This document shows, in pieces, positions 44,100 through 56,164 of a stretch of DNA of 64,000 nt (position 1 is its first letter; each line of letters opens with the position of its first letter). Made by a program: the position numbers and the translations under genes. A model generated the notes under the pieces. The model did no database searches. It saw nothing but the letters and a program-made list of their open reading frames with translations, and was not told the origin of the DNA. Source of the stretch: Zea mays (lineage: Eukaryota > Streptophyta > Magnoliopsida > Poales > Poaceae); assembly GCF_902167145.1 (NCBI RefSeq), contig NC_050098.1:79772207-79836206 (forward strand). The letters are read 5' to 3'.

Positions 44100-46555
44100 A
44101 TGGGTAGTCTCCAGCAACCTCTCCAGCCCGGGACACTGCTCCATTTCGGGAGTCTCGAGTTCATGTCCCTCGACGGCAGCTACGACATGGTACTCCTTCC
44201 TCTGCCGTGCGACAACGACAACGACGACCGTCAGCCCGCCCGACGGCGGCGGAATCGACAACGTCTTCCCCCCATGGCAGAAGAGCAGCATCCGGGCCTG
44301 TACCGTCACCTTCCCCGCCGCAGGAGGAGGCGGGGCAACCATGGCCAAGCAGGAGGCGGCACCTCGTTGGCTGTCGAGCGAGTCGACGACGCCGGCGCCC
44401 CAGCGAGGGACACGTCGGGCGTTGACCTTGCGTCTGAGATGAAGACGAGCGTCGTTTCCCCACAACACGCCAACCCCAAGTAGACGGATGACGCCAGCAC
44501 GCTCGCGAAGGGCCTGCTGGGCGTTAGCCTTATACCTGAGATAACGGTGTAGTCCGTCCCCGACACGACTTCGTCACCGTCCATCGATCGAGAGGTACCG
44601 TCCGTTTTCCACCCTGTGCCTTTTAGATTCAGCTTCGACCCACCAAGCGACCCCGCTTCGGTGGACGCTTTCATAAAGGCATATCCTAACCTTCCAGGGT
44701 ACCATATGTGGTCAACCTTGGACCGACTGACGGCCGTCTCGACCCACGGGCCCCCGGGCTCCGAGGAAGACGACGAGCCCGACTCTGGTTGGGATTTCTC
44801 CGGGCTCGGTAATCCTAGCGCCATGCGAGACTTCATGACCGCATGTGACCACTGCCTCTCCGATTGCTCCGATGATGGCCACAGCCTTGACGACGAGGGC
44901 TGTGGCCCAAGTCGCGAATGTTTCCACGTCGATCTAAGGGGTCTCGACGAAGGCAACCACCTTGGTATGCCGGAGGACGATGATCCCCCTAGGCCTGCGC
45001 CTCGCATTGACATCCTTCGGGAGCTAGTTGTGGTCCCAGTCCCTGCGAGGGGTCAGGACACACAGCTCGAGCAAATCCGCGAGATGCAGGCCAAGCTCGA
45101 CGAGGAAGCAGGACAACTTGTGCAGCTCCGGCAAAACATCGGGCAGGAGTGGGTAGGCCGAGCACTAGCTGGAGAAGAGCGTCATCCGGCCCAGGATGTC
45201 CAGCACCGCATCACTGACGATGCCAGGGCAAGGCTGCCCCCGGCTTCCAGTGGGGTCGGCCAGAACCTGGCTGCAGCAGCAATACTACTCCGAGCGATGC
45301 CGGAGCCATCCACCACCGAGGGGCAGCGTATCCAGGGAGAACTCAAGAATCTCCTAGAGGATGCTGTGGTTCGACGGGCCGAGAGCTTTGCCTCCCGAAG
45401 GCAAGGGTACCCCCGGAGCATCGCGCCACGACTTCCCGAATCATGCGGGAAGCCTCGGTCCACACCGGGCGGGCGCGGGACGCAACGCCTGCAGCTCTGG
45501 GTCGCCTCGGCAACGAGCACCACCGCCGCGACCGTTGAGCCCACCTCGACGAGAAGGTGCACCGAGGCTACCACCCCAGGCGTAGGAGACGCTACGACAG
45601 CGGGGAGGATCGGAGCCCCTCGCCCGAACCACCCGGTACGCAAGCTTTCAGCCGGGCCATACGACGGGCACCGTTCCTGACCCGGTTCCGAGCCCCGACT
45701 ACCATCACTAAGTGCTCGGGGGAAACAAGGCCGGAACTGTGGCTCGCGAACTACCGGCTGTCCTGCCAGATGGGTGGAACGAATGATGACAACCTCATCA
45801 TCCGCAACCTCCCCCTGTTCCTCTCCGACGCCGCCCGAGCCTGGCTGGAGCATCTGCCTCCTGCGCAGATCTCCAACTGGGACGACCTGGTCAAAGCATT
45901 CACCGGAAACTTCTAGGGCACATACGTGCGCCCTGGGAACTCCTGGGATCTCCGAAGCTGCCGCCAGCAGCCAGGAGAATCCCTGCAGGACTACATCCGG
46001 CGATTTTCGAAGCAGCGCACCGAGCTACCCAACATCACCGACTCAGATGTCATCGGCGCGTTCCTCACCGGCACCACTTGCCGCGACCTGGTGAGCAAGC
46101 TGGGTCGCAAGACTCCCACCAGGGCGAGCGAGCTGATGGACATCGCCACCAAGTTCGCCTCTGGTCAGGAGGCGGTCGAGGCCATCTTCCGGAAGGACAA
46201 GCAGCCTCAGGGATGCCAGCAGGAAGACGTCCCCGAGGCATCCGCTCAACGCGACACGAAGAAGAAGGGCAAGAAGAAGTAGCAAGCGAAACGCGACGCT
46301 GCCGACGCAGATCTTGTCGCCGCCGCCGAGCACAGGAACCCTCGGAAGCCTCCTGGAGGGGCCAACCTGTTCGACAAGATGCTCAAGGAGTCGTGCCCCT
46401 ATCATCAGGGTCCCGTCAAGCACACCCTTGAGGAGTGCATCATGCTTCGGCGCTACTTCCATAGGGCCGGGCCCCCGGCGGAAGGTGGCAAAGGCCATGA
46501 CAACGACAAGAAGGAGGGCAACAAAGCAGAGGAGTTCCCCGAGGTCCATGACTGC
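44100..46555 (+). pseudogene. Element E gag
   Basis: ATG 44100 (MGSLQQPLQPGTLLHFG). TAG 44481 and TAG near 44550 break the N-terminal region; it reopens at 44616-45400 (FRFSFDPPSDPASVDAFI, YHMWSTLDRLTAV, acidic stretches, then LEQIREMQAKLDEEAGQLVQ, likely coiled coil). A frameshift at about 45400-45550 leads to the gag core (RPELWLANYRLSCQMGGTND, ARAWLEHLPPAQISNWDD). TAG 45914-45916 is at a Gln of D. The C-terminal part has SGQEAVEAIFRKDKQ, TAG near 46280, and zinc motif CPYHQGPVKHTLEEC near 46394. Confidence 0.87.
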
Positions 46556-47344
46556 TTCATGATCTACGGTGGGCAAGTGGCAAACGCCTCGGCTCGACAC
46601 CGCAAGCAGGAGCGCCGGGAGGTCTGCTCGGTGAAGGTGGCGGTGCCAGTCTACCTAGACTGGTCCGACAAGCCCATCACCTTCGACCAAGGCGACCACC
46701 CCGACCGCGTGCCGAGCCCAGGGAAGTACCCGCTCGTTGTCGATCCCATCATCGGCAACGTCAGGCTTACTAAGGTCCTCATGGACGGAGGCAGCAGCCT
46801 CAACATCATCTACGCCGAGACCCTTGGGCTCTTGCAGATCGATCTGTCCACGATCCGGGCCGGTGCGGCGCCCTTTCACGGGATCATCCCCGGGAAGCGC
46901 GTCCAGCCCATTGGGCAACTCGATCTGCCCGTCTGCTTTGGGACTCCCTCCAACTTCCGAAAGGAAACCCTCACGTTCGAGGTGGTCGGGTTCCGAGGAA
47001 CCTACAACGCAGTGCTGGGGAGACCATGCTACGCCAAGTTCATGGTCGTGCCCAACTACACCTACCTCAAGCTCAAGATGTCGGGCCCCAACGGGGTCAT
47101 CACCGTCGGATCCACGTACCGACACGCGTACGGATGCGACGTGGAGTGCGTGGAGTACGCTGAGGCCCTCGCTGAATCCGAGGCCCTCATCGCCGACCTG
47201 GAGAGCCTCTCCAAGGAGGTTCCAGATGCGAAGCGCCATGCCGGCAACTTCGAGCCAGCAGAGGCGGTTAAGTCCGTCCCTCTCGACCCCAGCAACGACG
47301 CCTCCAAGCAAGTCCGGATCGGCTCCGAGCTCGACCCCAAATAG
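46556..47344 (+). pseudogene. Element E protease domain, ending at in-frame TAG
   Basis: In frame with the gag C terminus (unlike D). MIYGGQVANASARHRKQERR, VYLDWSDKPITFDQGDHP, catalytic LMDGGSSLNIIYAETLG near 46780, VCFGTPSNFRKETLTFEVVG and NAVLGRPCYAKFMVVPNYTY. It ends GSELDPK then TAG 47342-47344, followed in the same frame by EAVLVDFL of RT. D has exactly the same stop with the same flanks. Confidence 0.9.
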
Positions 47345-48547
47345 GAAGCAGTGCTCGTCGACTTTCTCCATGCGAATGCCGAGGTTTTTGCGTGGAGTCC
47401 CTCGGACATGCCTGGTATACCGAGGGATGTCGCCGAGCACTCGCTGGACATCCAAGCTGGAGTCCGACCCGTGAAGCAGCCTCTGCGCCGATTTGACGAA
47501 GAAAAGCGCAGATCCATAGGCGAGGAGATCCACAAGCTGATGGCTGCAGGGTTCATCAAAGAGGTATTCCATCCCAAATGGCTAGCCAACCCTGTGCTTG
47601 TGAAAAAGAAAGGTGGGAAATGGAGGATGTGTGTAGACTACACTGGTCTAAACAAAGCATGTCCGAAGGTTCCCTACCCTCTGCCTCGCATCGATCAAAT
47701 CGTGGATTCCACTGCTGGGTGCGAAACCCTGTCATTCCTCGATGCCTACTCAGGGTATCACCAAATCAGGATGAAAGAGTCCAACCAGCTCTCGACCTCT
47801 TTCATCACACCCTTTGGCATGTATTGCTATATTACTATGCCATTTGGTTTGAGGAATGCAAGCGCGACATACCAAACGTGCATGAACCACGTGTTCGGAG
47901 AGCACATTGGCTGAACGGTCGAGGCTTACATCGATGACATCGTAGTCAAGACGAGGAAAGCCTCCGACCTCCTCTCTAACCTTGAAACGACATTCAAGTG
48001 TCTCAAGGCGAAAGGCGTAAAACTCAATCCCGAGAAGTGTGTCTTCGGAGTCCCCCGAGGCATGCTCCTAGGGTTCATCATCTCCGAGCGGGGCATCGAG
48101 GCCAACCCGGAGAAAATCGCGGCCATCACCGACATGGGGCCTATCAAGGACTTGAAAGGAGTACAGAGGGTCATGGGATGCCTTGCGGCTCTGAGCCGCT
48201 TCATCTCGCGCCTCGGCGAAAGAGGCCTACCCCTATACCGCCTCTTAAGGAAGACCGAGCGCTTCACTTGGACCCCCGAGGCCGAGGAAGCCCTCGGGAA
48301 CTTAAAGGCCCTCCTTACAAGCGCGCCCATCTTGGTGCCCCCCACTGCCGGAGAAGCCCTCTTGATCTACGTAGCCGCAACCACTCTGGTGGTCAGCGCC
48401 ATGATCGTGGTCGAGAGACGAGAAGAAGGGCATGCATTGCTCATCCAGAGGCCGGTCTACTTCATCAGTGAAGTACTGTCCGAGACCAAAATCCGCTACC
48501 CGCAAATTTAGAAGCTACTGTATGCGGTAATTCTGACGCGGTGAAAG
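47345..48547 (+). pseudogene. Element E pol: reverse transcriptase
   Basis: FAWSPSDMPGIPRDVAEHSL, GKWRMCVDYTGLNKACPK, FLDAYSGYHQIRM, then TGA near 47912 (D has Arg) just before the catalytic YIDDIVVKTRK. The connection part (MLLGFIISERGIEANPEKI) and first RNase H-like part continue to TAG 48509-48511 (D has Gln) and TGA near 48542 (D has Arg). All in one frame. Confidence 0.9.
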
Positions 48548-49221
48548 TTGCGACACTACTTCGAGTCTCATCCGGTGACTGTGGTGTCATCCTTCTCCCT
48601 AGGCGAGATCATCCAGTGCCGAGAGGCCTCGGGTAGGATTGCAAAGTGGGCGGTGGAGATCATGGGCGAGACAATCTCGTTCGCTCCTCGAAAGGCCATC
48701 AAGTCCCAAGTTTTGGCGGACTTTGTGGCTGAATGGGTCGACACCCAGCTTCCAGCAGCTCTGATCCAACCAGAACTCTGGACCATGTATTTCGACGGGT
48801 CGCTGATGAAAACAGGAGCGGGTGCGGGCCTGCTCTTCATCTCACCCCTCGGGAAGCACCTCTGCTACGTGTTGCGCCTCCATTTCCCGGCGTTAAACAA
48901 CATGGCCGAGTACGAGGCTCTGGTTAACGGGTTGCGCATCGCCATCGAGCTAGGGGTTCAGCGCCTCGACGCTAGCGGTGACTCGCAGCTTGTCATCGAC
49001 CAAGTCATGAAGAACTCCCACTGCCGTGACCTGAAGATGGAGGCCTACTGCGACGAGGTTCGGCGCCTGGAAGACAAGTTCTACGGGCTCGAGCTCAACC
49101 TCATCGCTCGACGGTACAATGAGACTGCGGACAAGCTGGCTAAGACAGCCTCGGACAGACAACGGTTCCCCTGGACGTCTTCTCTCGAGACCTACATCAA
49201 CCCTTCGTTAAGACCGACGAC
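48548..49221 (+). pseudogene. Element E pol: archaeal-like RNase H
   Basis: MYFDGSLMKTGAGAGLLFIS, NNMAEYEALVNGLRIAIELG, GDSQLVIDQVMKNSHCRD and NETADKLAKTASD, matching D's aRNH. A frameshift at about 49160-49210 separates it from integrase. Confidence 0.88.
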
Positions 49222-50571
49222 ATGCCCGAGCCCGGGGAGGCCTCGGCCCAGCCCGAGGCACCCTCGGCCGCCGAGGGTGAGGCACTGCGCGTCAAGGAAG
49301 AGCGGAATGGGGTCACGCCTAATCGAAACTGGCAGACCCCATACCTTCAATATCTCCACCGAGGAGAGCTACCCCTCGATAGAGCCGAAGCTCGGCGACT
49401 GGCGCGGCGCGCCAAGTCGTTAGTCTTGCTAGGTGACGAGAAGGAGCTCTACCACCGCAGCCCCTCAGGCATCCTCCAGCGATGCATATCCATCACCGAA
49501 GGTGAGGAGCTATTGCAAGAAATACACTCGGGGGCTTGCGGTCATCACGCAGCACCTCGAGCCCTCGTTGGAAACGCCTTCCGACAAGGTTTTTAGTGGC
49601 CAACCGCAGTGGCCGACGCCACTAGGATTGTACGCACCTGCCAAGGGTGTCAATTCTACGCAAGGCAGACACACCTGCCCGCTCAGGCCCTACAAACAAT
49701 ACCCATCACCTGGTCGTTTGATGTGTGGGGTCTAGACCTTGTCGGTCCCTTGCAGAAGGCACCCGGGGGCTTCACGCACCTGCTGGTCGCTATCGACAAA
49801 TTCTCCAAGTGGATTGAGGTCCGACCCCTAAACAGCATCAGGTCCGAGCAGGCGGTGGTGTTCTTCACCAACATCATCCATCGCTTTGGGGTCCCGAACT
49901 CCATCATCACTGACAACGGCACCTAGTTCACTGGCAAGAAGTTCCTTGACTTCTGCGAGGACCACCACATCCGGGTGGACTGGGCCGCCGTAGCTCACCC
50001 CATGATGAATGGGCAGGTAGAGCGTGCCAACGGCATGATTCTACAGGGACTTAAGCCGAGGATCTACAACGACCTCAACAAGTTCGGCAAGCGATGGATG
50101 AAGGAACTCCCCTCGGTGGTCTGGAGTCTAAGGACGATGCCAAGCCGAGCCACGGGCTTCACGCCGTTTTTTCTAGTCTATGGGGCCGAGGCTATCTTGC
50201 CCACAGACTTAGAATACGGTTCCTCGAGGATAAGGGCGTACGACGACCGAAGTAACCAGACCAGCCGATAGGACTCACTGGACCAACTGGAAGAGGCTCG
50301 GGACATGGCCTTACTACACTCGGCACGGTATCAGCAGTCTCTGCGACGCTACCACCCCCGAGGGGTTCGGTCCCGAGACCTCCAGGTGGGGGACTTGGTA
50401 CTTCGGCTACGACAAGACGCCCGAGGGCGCCACAAGCTCACTCCTCCCTGGGAAGGGCCGTTCATCATCGCCAAGATTTTGAAGCCCGGAACATACAAGC
50501 TGGCCAACAGTCAAGGCGAGATCTACAACAACGCTTGGAACATCTGACAGCTACGTTGCTTTTACCCTTAA
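49222..50571 (+). pseudogene. Element E pol: integrase
   Basis: Frame 1. Acidic linker, then zinc-binding region (GILQRCISITEGEELLQEIH, SGACGHH, CQGCQFYARQTH) with TAG near 49594; core WGLDLVGPLQKAPGGFTHLL, FFTNIIHRFGVPNSIITDNG, TAG 49924-49926 (D has Gln), DWAAVAHPMMNGQVERANGM, VYGAEAILPTDLEYG, TAG near 50269, GDLVLRLRQDARGRHK and PGTYKLANSQG, TGA near 50546, end TAA 50569-50571. No chromodomain. Confidence 0.9.
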
Positions 50572-50799
50572 GATGTTTTCAAGTCATTCATATACCTCGT
50601 TCTCTTTACATACACAAATAGAGTCTAACCATCAAGGAAGGGTCAGCCTTGCCTCGGCAAAGCCCGACCCTCCCTCGGGGGCTAGAAGGGGGGACCCCCT
50701 CTGCGTCAAAATTTTCCTCGAAAAAAGTCTTTCTGCTAGAACATCTTTCACGCTTTTCGACTACTTCGATAGTGGGATCCTGAAAACGACGGAGTACAC

Positions 50800-51225
50800 G
50801 TAAGCGGCAAGGCCGATCGAGCCGAGGGACTCCTACGCCTCCGGGATACAGATACCTCACTCATCACCTTCCGCGATAAGTAACACACGCTCGGATAAGC
50901 GATTCTGCTGACCGAACAAGTCTTAATGCTCGAAGACTTTTCTGCCAAAACGATTTTTCGTGCCTTCTTGACTATATCGATAATAGAATCGTGCGAACGA
51001 GTAAGAGTACACGTAAACGGCGAGGCCGACCGAGCCGAGGGACTCCTACGCCTCCGGGATACGGATACCTCACTCATCACCTTCCGCGATAAGTAACTCT
51101 CGCTCGGATAAGCGATTCTGCTACCGACAAACAAGTCCTGATACTCGAAACAAGAGGAAAAGAAACGCAGCTTTATAACACGACAATGATATGTTTGGGC
51201 CTCAGCGGCCGCAAAAAACATACGC
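50800..51225 (-). repeat. Two repeat blocks in E 3' region (related to R1/R2 of D)
   Basis: CGAGCCGAGGGACTCCTACGC, GATACCTCACTCATCACCTT and GGATAAGCGATTCTGCT occur at about 50815-50920 and again at 51030-51130. A third, diverged block is at about 51735-51830. Confidence 0.85.
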
Positions 51226-51254
51226 GTACTACAGACAAACTGTTCCTGCAGGTT

Positions 51255-51700
51255 CAGACATCAACATGGGGAGCAGCAGCACCTTCGGCGTCGTCTCCAC
51301 CTTCGGTGGAATCTGGCCCGGCCTCGGACGGCGACACGGGCTAAGGATTTCCACCTCGAAGGAAGATGTCAGCACCGCGCCTGGGTCATTGCCGCCAGGG
51401 TCTCCTCCAGGAACCCGGCCCGAGCAGACGGCTTGGCTGGCCGCTTCGTAGCCGCAGCCAGCTGTCCCCCGAGGACATCAGCCTGGCTCATGGCATCGGC
51501 AGCCCGACTCCGGGGTTGGTCCCGCCAGTGGACGACCTGGCCAGGTTCCAGCCGTCGCTGCTACGCCTCCTCATCGTGGGAAGTCACCTGCTCCTGGGCC
51601 GACGAAGTTTCTTCTCGAGCCGACTCCGCCTCTGTCCATGCTGACACCGCTGCATCCGGCTCCGGCTCATCGCAGAGCGGCCGAGGGTTTCTTTAACTGA
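51255..51700 (-). pseudogene. Remnant of the antisense gene in element E
   Basis: On the minus strand the end reads FEVEILSP ... SEAGPDSTEGG ... DAEGAAAPHVDV then stop near 51265, matching the C-terminal end of the antisense gene of D (FEVEVLPP, SEAGLDSTAGG, DAEGAAPPPADT). Upstream sequence (to about 51700) is rearranged and I see no clear start, TATA box or intron. It lies between the same repeat blocks as in D. Confidence 0.55.
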
Positions 51701-53899
51701 GCAAGAGAAGCCTTGGGTGGCAAGGCCGACCAAGCCGAGGGACTCCTACGCCTCTGGGATACGGATACCTCACTCGTCACCTTCCGCACAGGGCAACTCA
51801 CACTTGGTTAAGCAGTTCAGCTAGCCGACAGGCGAGCCCTGGTGCTCGAAACGAGGAAGAAACACGGTATTGCACTCAAATACCTAGATGTTCAAGCCCC
51901 AACAGCCACAATGAACAGACACCGACACTCAAGGTGCCATTACAAACGGAACTCCGGTTCCACTCCTGCGGGTATGAACAACCTCCACATCGGAGGGCCT
52001 GCGGGACGACAAACTCCAGTGTGCTCGCCACCGCCCGCTCCATTAGCAGCGACAACGACCTCTGCTCCGGGCGGCCAAACAGCAGCAGCGATGACCTCAG
52101 GGCAGACGCTGCTGCGACAAGGCCCTCACTCGTGTCCCCACTCGAGGGGCGAGGACAAGCTATCAAAGCCAAAGAGCCAGAGGTCGGTCCGCGGGTGGCG
52201 CTGACGGTCTCGTCGGTGGAGAAGCCTTCTCCTGCTGCCACCACCTCAGCACCGACGACGGCAGCCACCTGCCCACCGGTAGATCCCCACTCAAGTCCTC
52301 CCGGACGAGCGAGCACCGACCTCCATGTGGAGGCGTCGTGCCGAAGCGAGGGCAGGATAACCCAAGAACACAAACGCCGCCCTAGCGGCGTGCGACGTCT
52401 TGGGCGGTCCTCCGGTGCGCGCGGCGCAACAACCGCCCATACGGTGGGCAGATAGTCACACTCCGCCCAACGGTGGGAGGTGGCACCAGAAGCCGTGCCA
52501 GAGCCAGCTGAGCCAGCGAACCAGGCATGCTGGAGCTGACGACGCTTGCGGCCAATCGGCCCCGCATTGTCGAAGTCCGCCCCTCCGCTAGGCCGGTGAG
52601 CGCCCTCTCCCCTGAATGCTGAAGGAAGAGGTGGCCCGCCGGCCCGTACGGGAGGTAGAGCTCCGGCTCAGCTCGCCCCCCCGCCCCAGCAAGGATGATG
52701 AAGATCCTTGAAGCTGAGGGCGGGGCAGAGTTTGCAGCCCGGCTTGCTTCTCCCCACCATCGAACTGGTGGTCACCATCCTGGGTGACCATTTATGAGCG
52801 AATGCAGCCGGGCTGCCTGATGAAAATCCTTGAAGCCGAGCAATGGCTAAAAGGTGCCAACCACCGCGAAGTTGCGCTCCTCCAACAGCAGCAAGACGAA
52901 AGCAACGCGGGCGCTCCCCATCCGGGGGCTCGGAAGGTGGAAGGGCGCAATGCATGAGGGGAGTGCGAAGGCGTGGCTACCACCCAGGGGGTCGATCCCT
53001 TTTTAAAGGCGACTCTCCCCACTCGCGTCCTCAGGTGTCGCGGACTAAGTCTTCACCAACGCGCTCTAGGGTCCTCCCCATACGACACGGGGGCTGAGAC
53101 CCACACGTCATGCAAGTTGGCCCGTGACAGAAGAAGCCAAACCGCCGCGCGCGGAGCGTGTAACCGCCCAGCGGTTACAAGCACTCCTCCATCTTCGCCT
53201 AAACCAGCGGGTGAAAGGGCGGACCGCCATGCAGGTGGCATGCAACTGCACCATGGAGACGCACCCTCTCGACTTCGACTCATCCAGCATGGAGGCCCAG
53301 GCCCACACGTCATGTAACCGGCGCACCGGTTACTACGTGCGAAAAACTGCACCGCCACTTACGCCAATGTCGCGCCTTCTCGACTGCGAAACCAGTGCTG
53401 CGACTCGAGGCAACCGTGCGCATGGCCCGACAGTGCCAACCAAGCGCATCGGTCACGGGTCAGTCAGCCGCGGGAGAAGGCGCGATGGTCGATATGGCCA
53501 AAAGTGGGCCGGCAGTAATGGCGGCAGCAGGCGGGCGGAAGCAGCAGTCAAATCGTCTACAGGCTCACATCCCCTCCTGAAGCAGCAGGGGAGCCCTCTC
53601 CCACGGCGTGAAGATGACGTGACCGTGTTCCGTCCCTCGAACGGCTCACGCAACGGCTGCCCCGCGAACCACCTGTCTCGTCGCATTAACTTCGCGGCAG
53701 GGCAGGCGACACCTTTGGCAGGTGAAGCGGGCGACGTTTCACCTCCGCCATGATGACCGCATCAAAAAAGGTGCGCCACATCGTTTAAATTCATATTCTT
53801 TTCTCCTTCCCCTTTCTCTCTCTTGCTACAGGGAGCGGGAAAGGGGATACTCCAAAAGGGATCCTTCTTCGCGAAGGAAGTGGGCCCCGAGCCCTCCTA

Positions 53900-54113
53900 C
53901 TGATCAGGGGTTCGAAGGCTGGCCCCTCGGAAGGGTTCGACAGCCGCCCCAGAGCACTCGGGCTTCAGGCTCACTTCTGATCAGAGGTTCGAAGGCTGGC
54001 CCCTCGGAAGGGTTCGACAGTCGCCTCAGAGCACTCGGGCTCCGCGCCCACTACTGATCAGGGGTTCGAAGGCTGGCCCCCCGAAGGGTTCGACAGCCGC
54101 CCCAGAACACGCA
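53900..54113 (+). repeat. 77-bp tandem repeat, three copies (last one partial)
   Basis: CTGATCAGRGGTTCGAAGGC marks unit starts at 53900, 53977 and 54054. Each unit has palindromes TGATCA and TTCGAA and a CCTCGGAAGGGTTCGA segment. No spacers, so not CRISPR-like. Confidence 0.9.
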
Positions 54114-54840
54114 GAGCGAGGGATGACTCTGGGTACGTCCGATACATGGCCAAGGCTCGGGCTACGCTCCCGAGGTACCCTAGGACATTTCCGAGACCAG
54201 CAGGAGCGATTCTGTAACGGAATCCCATCAGAGGGAGGCATCGAGCTCTCGGACCCTATCAAACAGGACCGAGTCCGGCAAATCACCTACAGGTACTTTT
54301 GGAGCGCGCCTCTGGGCCACTAGCCGACCCTTATCGAACGGGGCACGGGCATCCACTCGGATCACCCGTTAGCAACTCGCTGGAGACACCATGTTCGGCG
54401 CCCTCCAAGGGCAACATGGCGCTTTCCCCCCCTCCTCCTTGTGGAAAGGCGACGAAGGGGCGTATGATAAAAGCTGAGTCAGTCCTTGACCGTCCTCTCG
54501 CTCTATGCAGAGGCTTGGGGGCTGCTCTCGCTAACCCGGCTCCGGCCAAACCGTTGACAGCGTCAACATACCAGCCCGAGAACTCGGAACCGGACCATGC
54601 ACCCGGGCTACGATCAGATCGCATGAGGGAACAACCAGACCGGCCGAGGCGTCACGAAAGGCATTAAGACCTCAGAGGAGTCAAACCACTCCACTGAGGC
54701 CTCGGGGGCTACACCCGGCGGGTGCGCTCGCGCGCACCCATCGGAACAAAATGTAACCGAGAAAGGCTGGTCCCCTTGCAAAAAAGTGCGACAAAGCCTC
54801 CAAGCAAGTACCAACACTCCCTTCGAGGCTCGGGGGCTAC

Positions 54841-56159
54841 TGTCGGGGACCATAATTAGGTGTACCCCCAAGACTCCTAAACTCGGCTGGTAATCACCAT
54901 CAGCACAAGCTGCAAAGGCCTGATGGGCGCAATTCAGGTCAAGGCTCCATCCACTCAAGGGAGACAATCTCGCTTCGCCCGAGCCCAGCTTCGGGCAGGA
55001 ACAGTAGACCCATGCGGATTCACGCCTCGCCCGAGGGCCTCCTCAAGCAACGGGCGCACCCTCGACTCGCTCGAGGCCCAGCTCGGACAGGCTTCACAGT
55101 GAAGCAACCTTGGCCAGATCGTCTCGCCAACCGACCGTATCGCAGGAGCATTCAATGCAAGGATCTCCTAACACCTTATCCTGACGCGCGTTCCTCAGTC
55201 GGCAGGGCCGAAGTGACCGCAGTCACTTTGCCCCTCCACTAACTGACCTGACAGGAAAACAACGCTGCCTGCCCTGCTCCGACTGCTGTGCCACCCACCA
55301 GGGTGAGGCTGACAGCAGCCGAGTCCAGCCTCAGGCGCCATAGGAAGCTCTGCCTCGCCTGACCCCGGGGCTCGGCCCCCGCCTTGGCCTCGGAAGACGG
55401 TCTCCGCCTCGCCCGACCCCAGGGCTCGGCCTCAACATCGACCTCGGAAGACGGTCTCCGCCTCGCCCGACCCAAGGCTCGGCCTCAACCTCGACCTCGG
55501 AAGACGGTCTCCGCCTCACCCGACCTTGGGCTCGGACCGACCACGCTACAGGGGTACATCATTACCCTACCCCTAGCTAGCTCAGGCTACGGGGAACAAG
55601 ACCGGCGTCCCATCTGGCTCGCCACGATAAACAAGTAATGATGGCACCCCGCGTGCTCCCATGACGACGGCGGTTCTCAGCCTCCTACGGATGCAAGGAG
55701 ACGTCAGCAAGGTCCCGACAGCCCCGACAGCTGTGCTTCTACATGGCTCAAGCGCTCCTCCGACGGCCACGACATCACATGCATAGGGCACTAACACCTC
55801 TCCGACAGCCACATCGGCATGTACATAGGGATCTGGTTCCTCTCTGCCAGACACGTTAGCATATTGCTACACCCCCCATTGTACACCTGGACCCTCTCCT
55901 TACATCTATAAAAGGAAGGTCCAAGGCCCTCGTACGAGAAGGTGGCTACGCGGGAGGACGGGCTGACGGACAGGCTCTCTCTCTCCCTCGCGAACGCTTG
56001 TAACCCCCTACTACAAGCGCATCCACCCTGGGCGCAGGACAACACGAAGCCGCGGTTTTCCCCCCTTGTGTTCTGTCTCGCGCCGACCCATCTGGGCTGG
56101 GGCACGCAGCGATAATTTACTCGTCGGTCCAGGGACCCCCCGGGGTCGAAACGCCGACA
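54841..56159 (+). repeat. Element E 3' LTR, 1319 bp
   Basis: TGTCGGGGACCATAATTAGG to AACGCCGACA. About ten mismatches in the first 175 bases against the 5' LTR, fewer toward the end. TATAAAA at 55907-55913. Confidence 0.95.
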
Positions 56160-56164
56160 AAATC
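56160..56164 (+). repeat. Target-site duplication of E, right copy (AAATC)
   Basis: Same five bases as 42656-42660; C's integrase reading resumes here. Confidence 0.95.

Larger units (their letters stand above)
50572..54840 (+). other. Element E 3' region: repeats and antisense sequence, no sense gene
   Basis: 4.3 kb between pol and 3' LTR. From left: repeat blocks related to D's R1/R2 (50800-51225), antisense gene remnant (51255-51700), another block (51715-51860), GC-rich sequence homologous to D's 3' region (51900-52780), further GC-rich sequence with no gene I can support (52780-53800), 77-base tandem repeats (53900-54113), and a tail to the LTR. Overlapping small ORFs occur on both strands because GC is high. 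Confidence 0.75.
42661..56159 (+). mobile_element. Element E: Tat-lineage (Huck-like) gypsy element, both LTRs present
   Basis: 13.5 kb, bounded by two LTRs and a perfect AAATC target-site duplication. Layout: LTR, primer site, gag, protease, in-frame TAG, RT, archaeal-like RNase H, integrase, a 4.3-kb noncoding or antisense region, LTR. Proteins are collinear with D. All coding parts have stops or frameshifts, so it is not autonomous. Confidence 0.95.

Noticed and set aside
51876..52373. Antisense protein gene in E (165 codons)
   Set aside because: It shares a short segment with a plus-strand frame of D, but frames differ over most of the length; DNA conservation with high GC is enough to explain it.
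53124..53753. 209-codon ORF in E's 3' region
   Set aside because: GC-rich sequence open in several frames, no recognisable domain, no D homologue to test conservation.
53900..54113. CRISPR-like repeat array
   Set aside because: Units abut each other without spacers and lie inside a plant retrotransposon.
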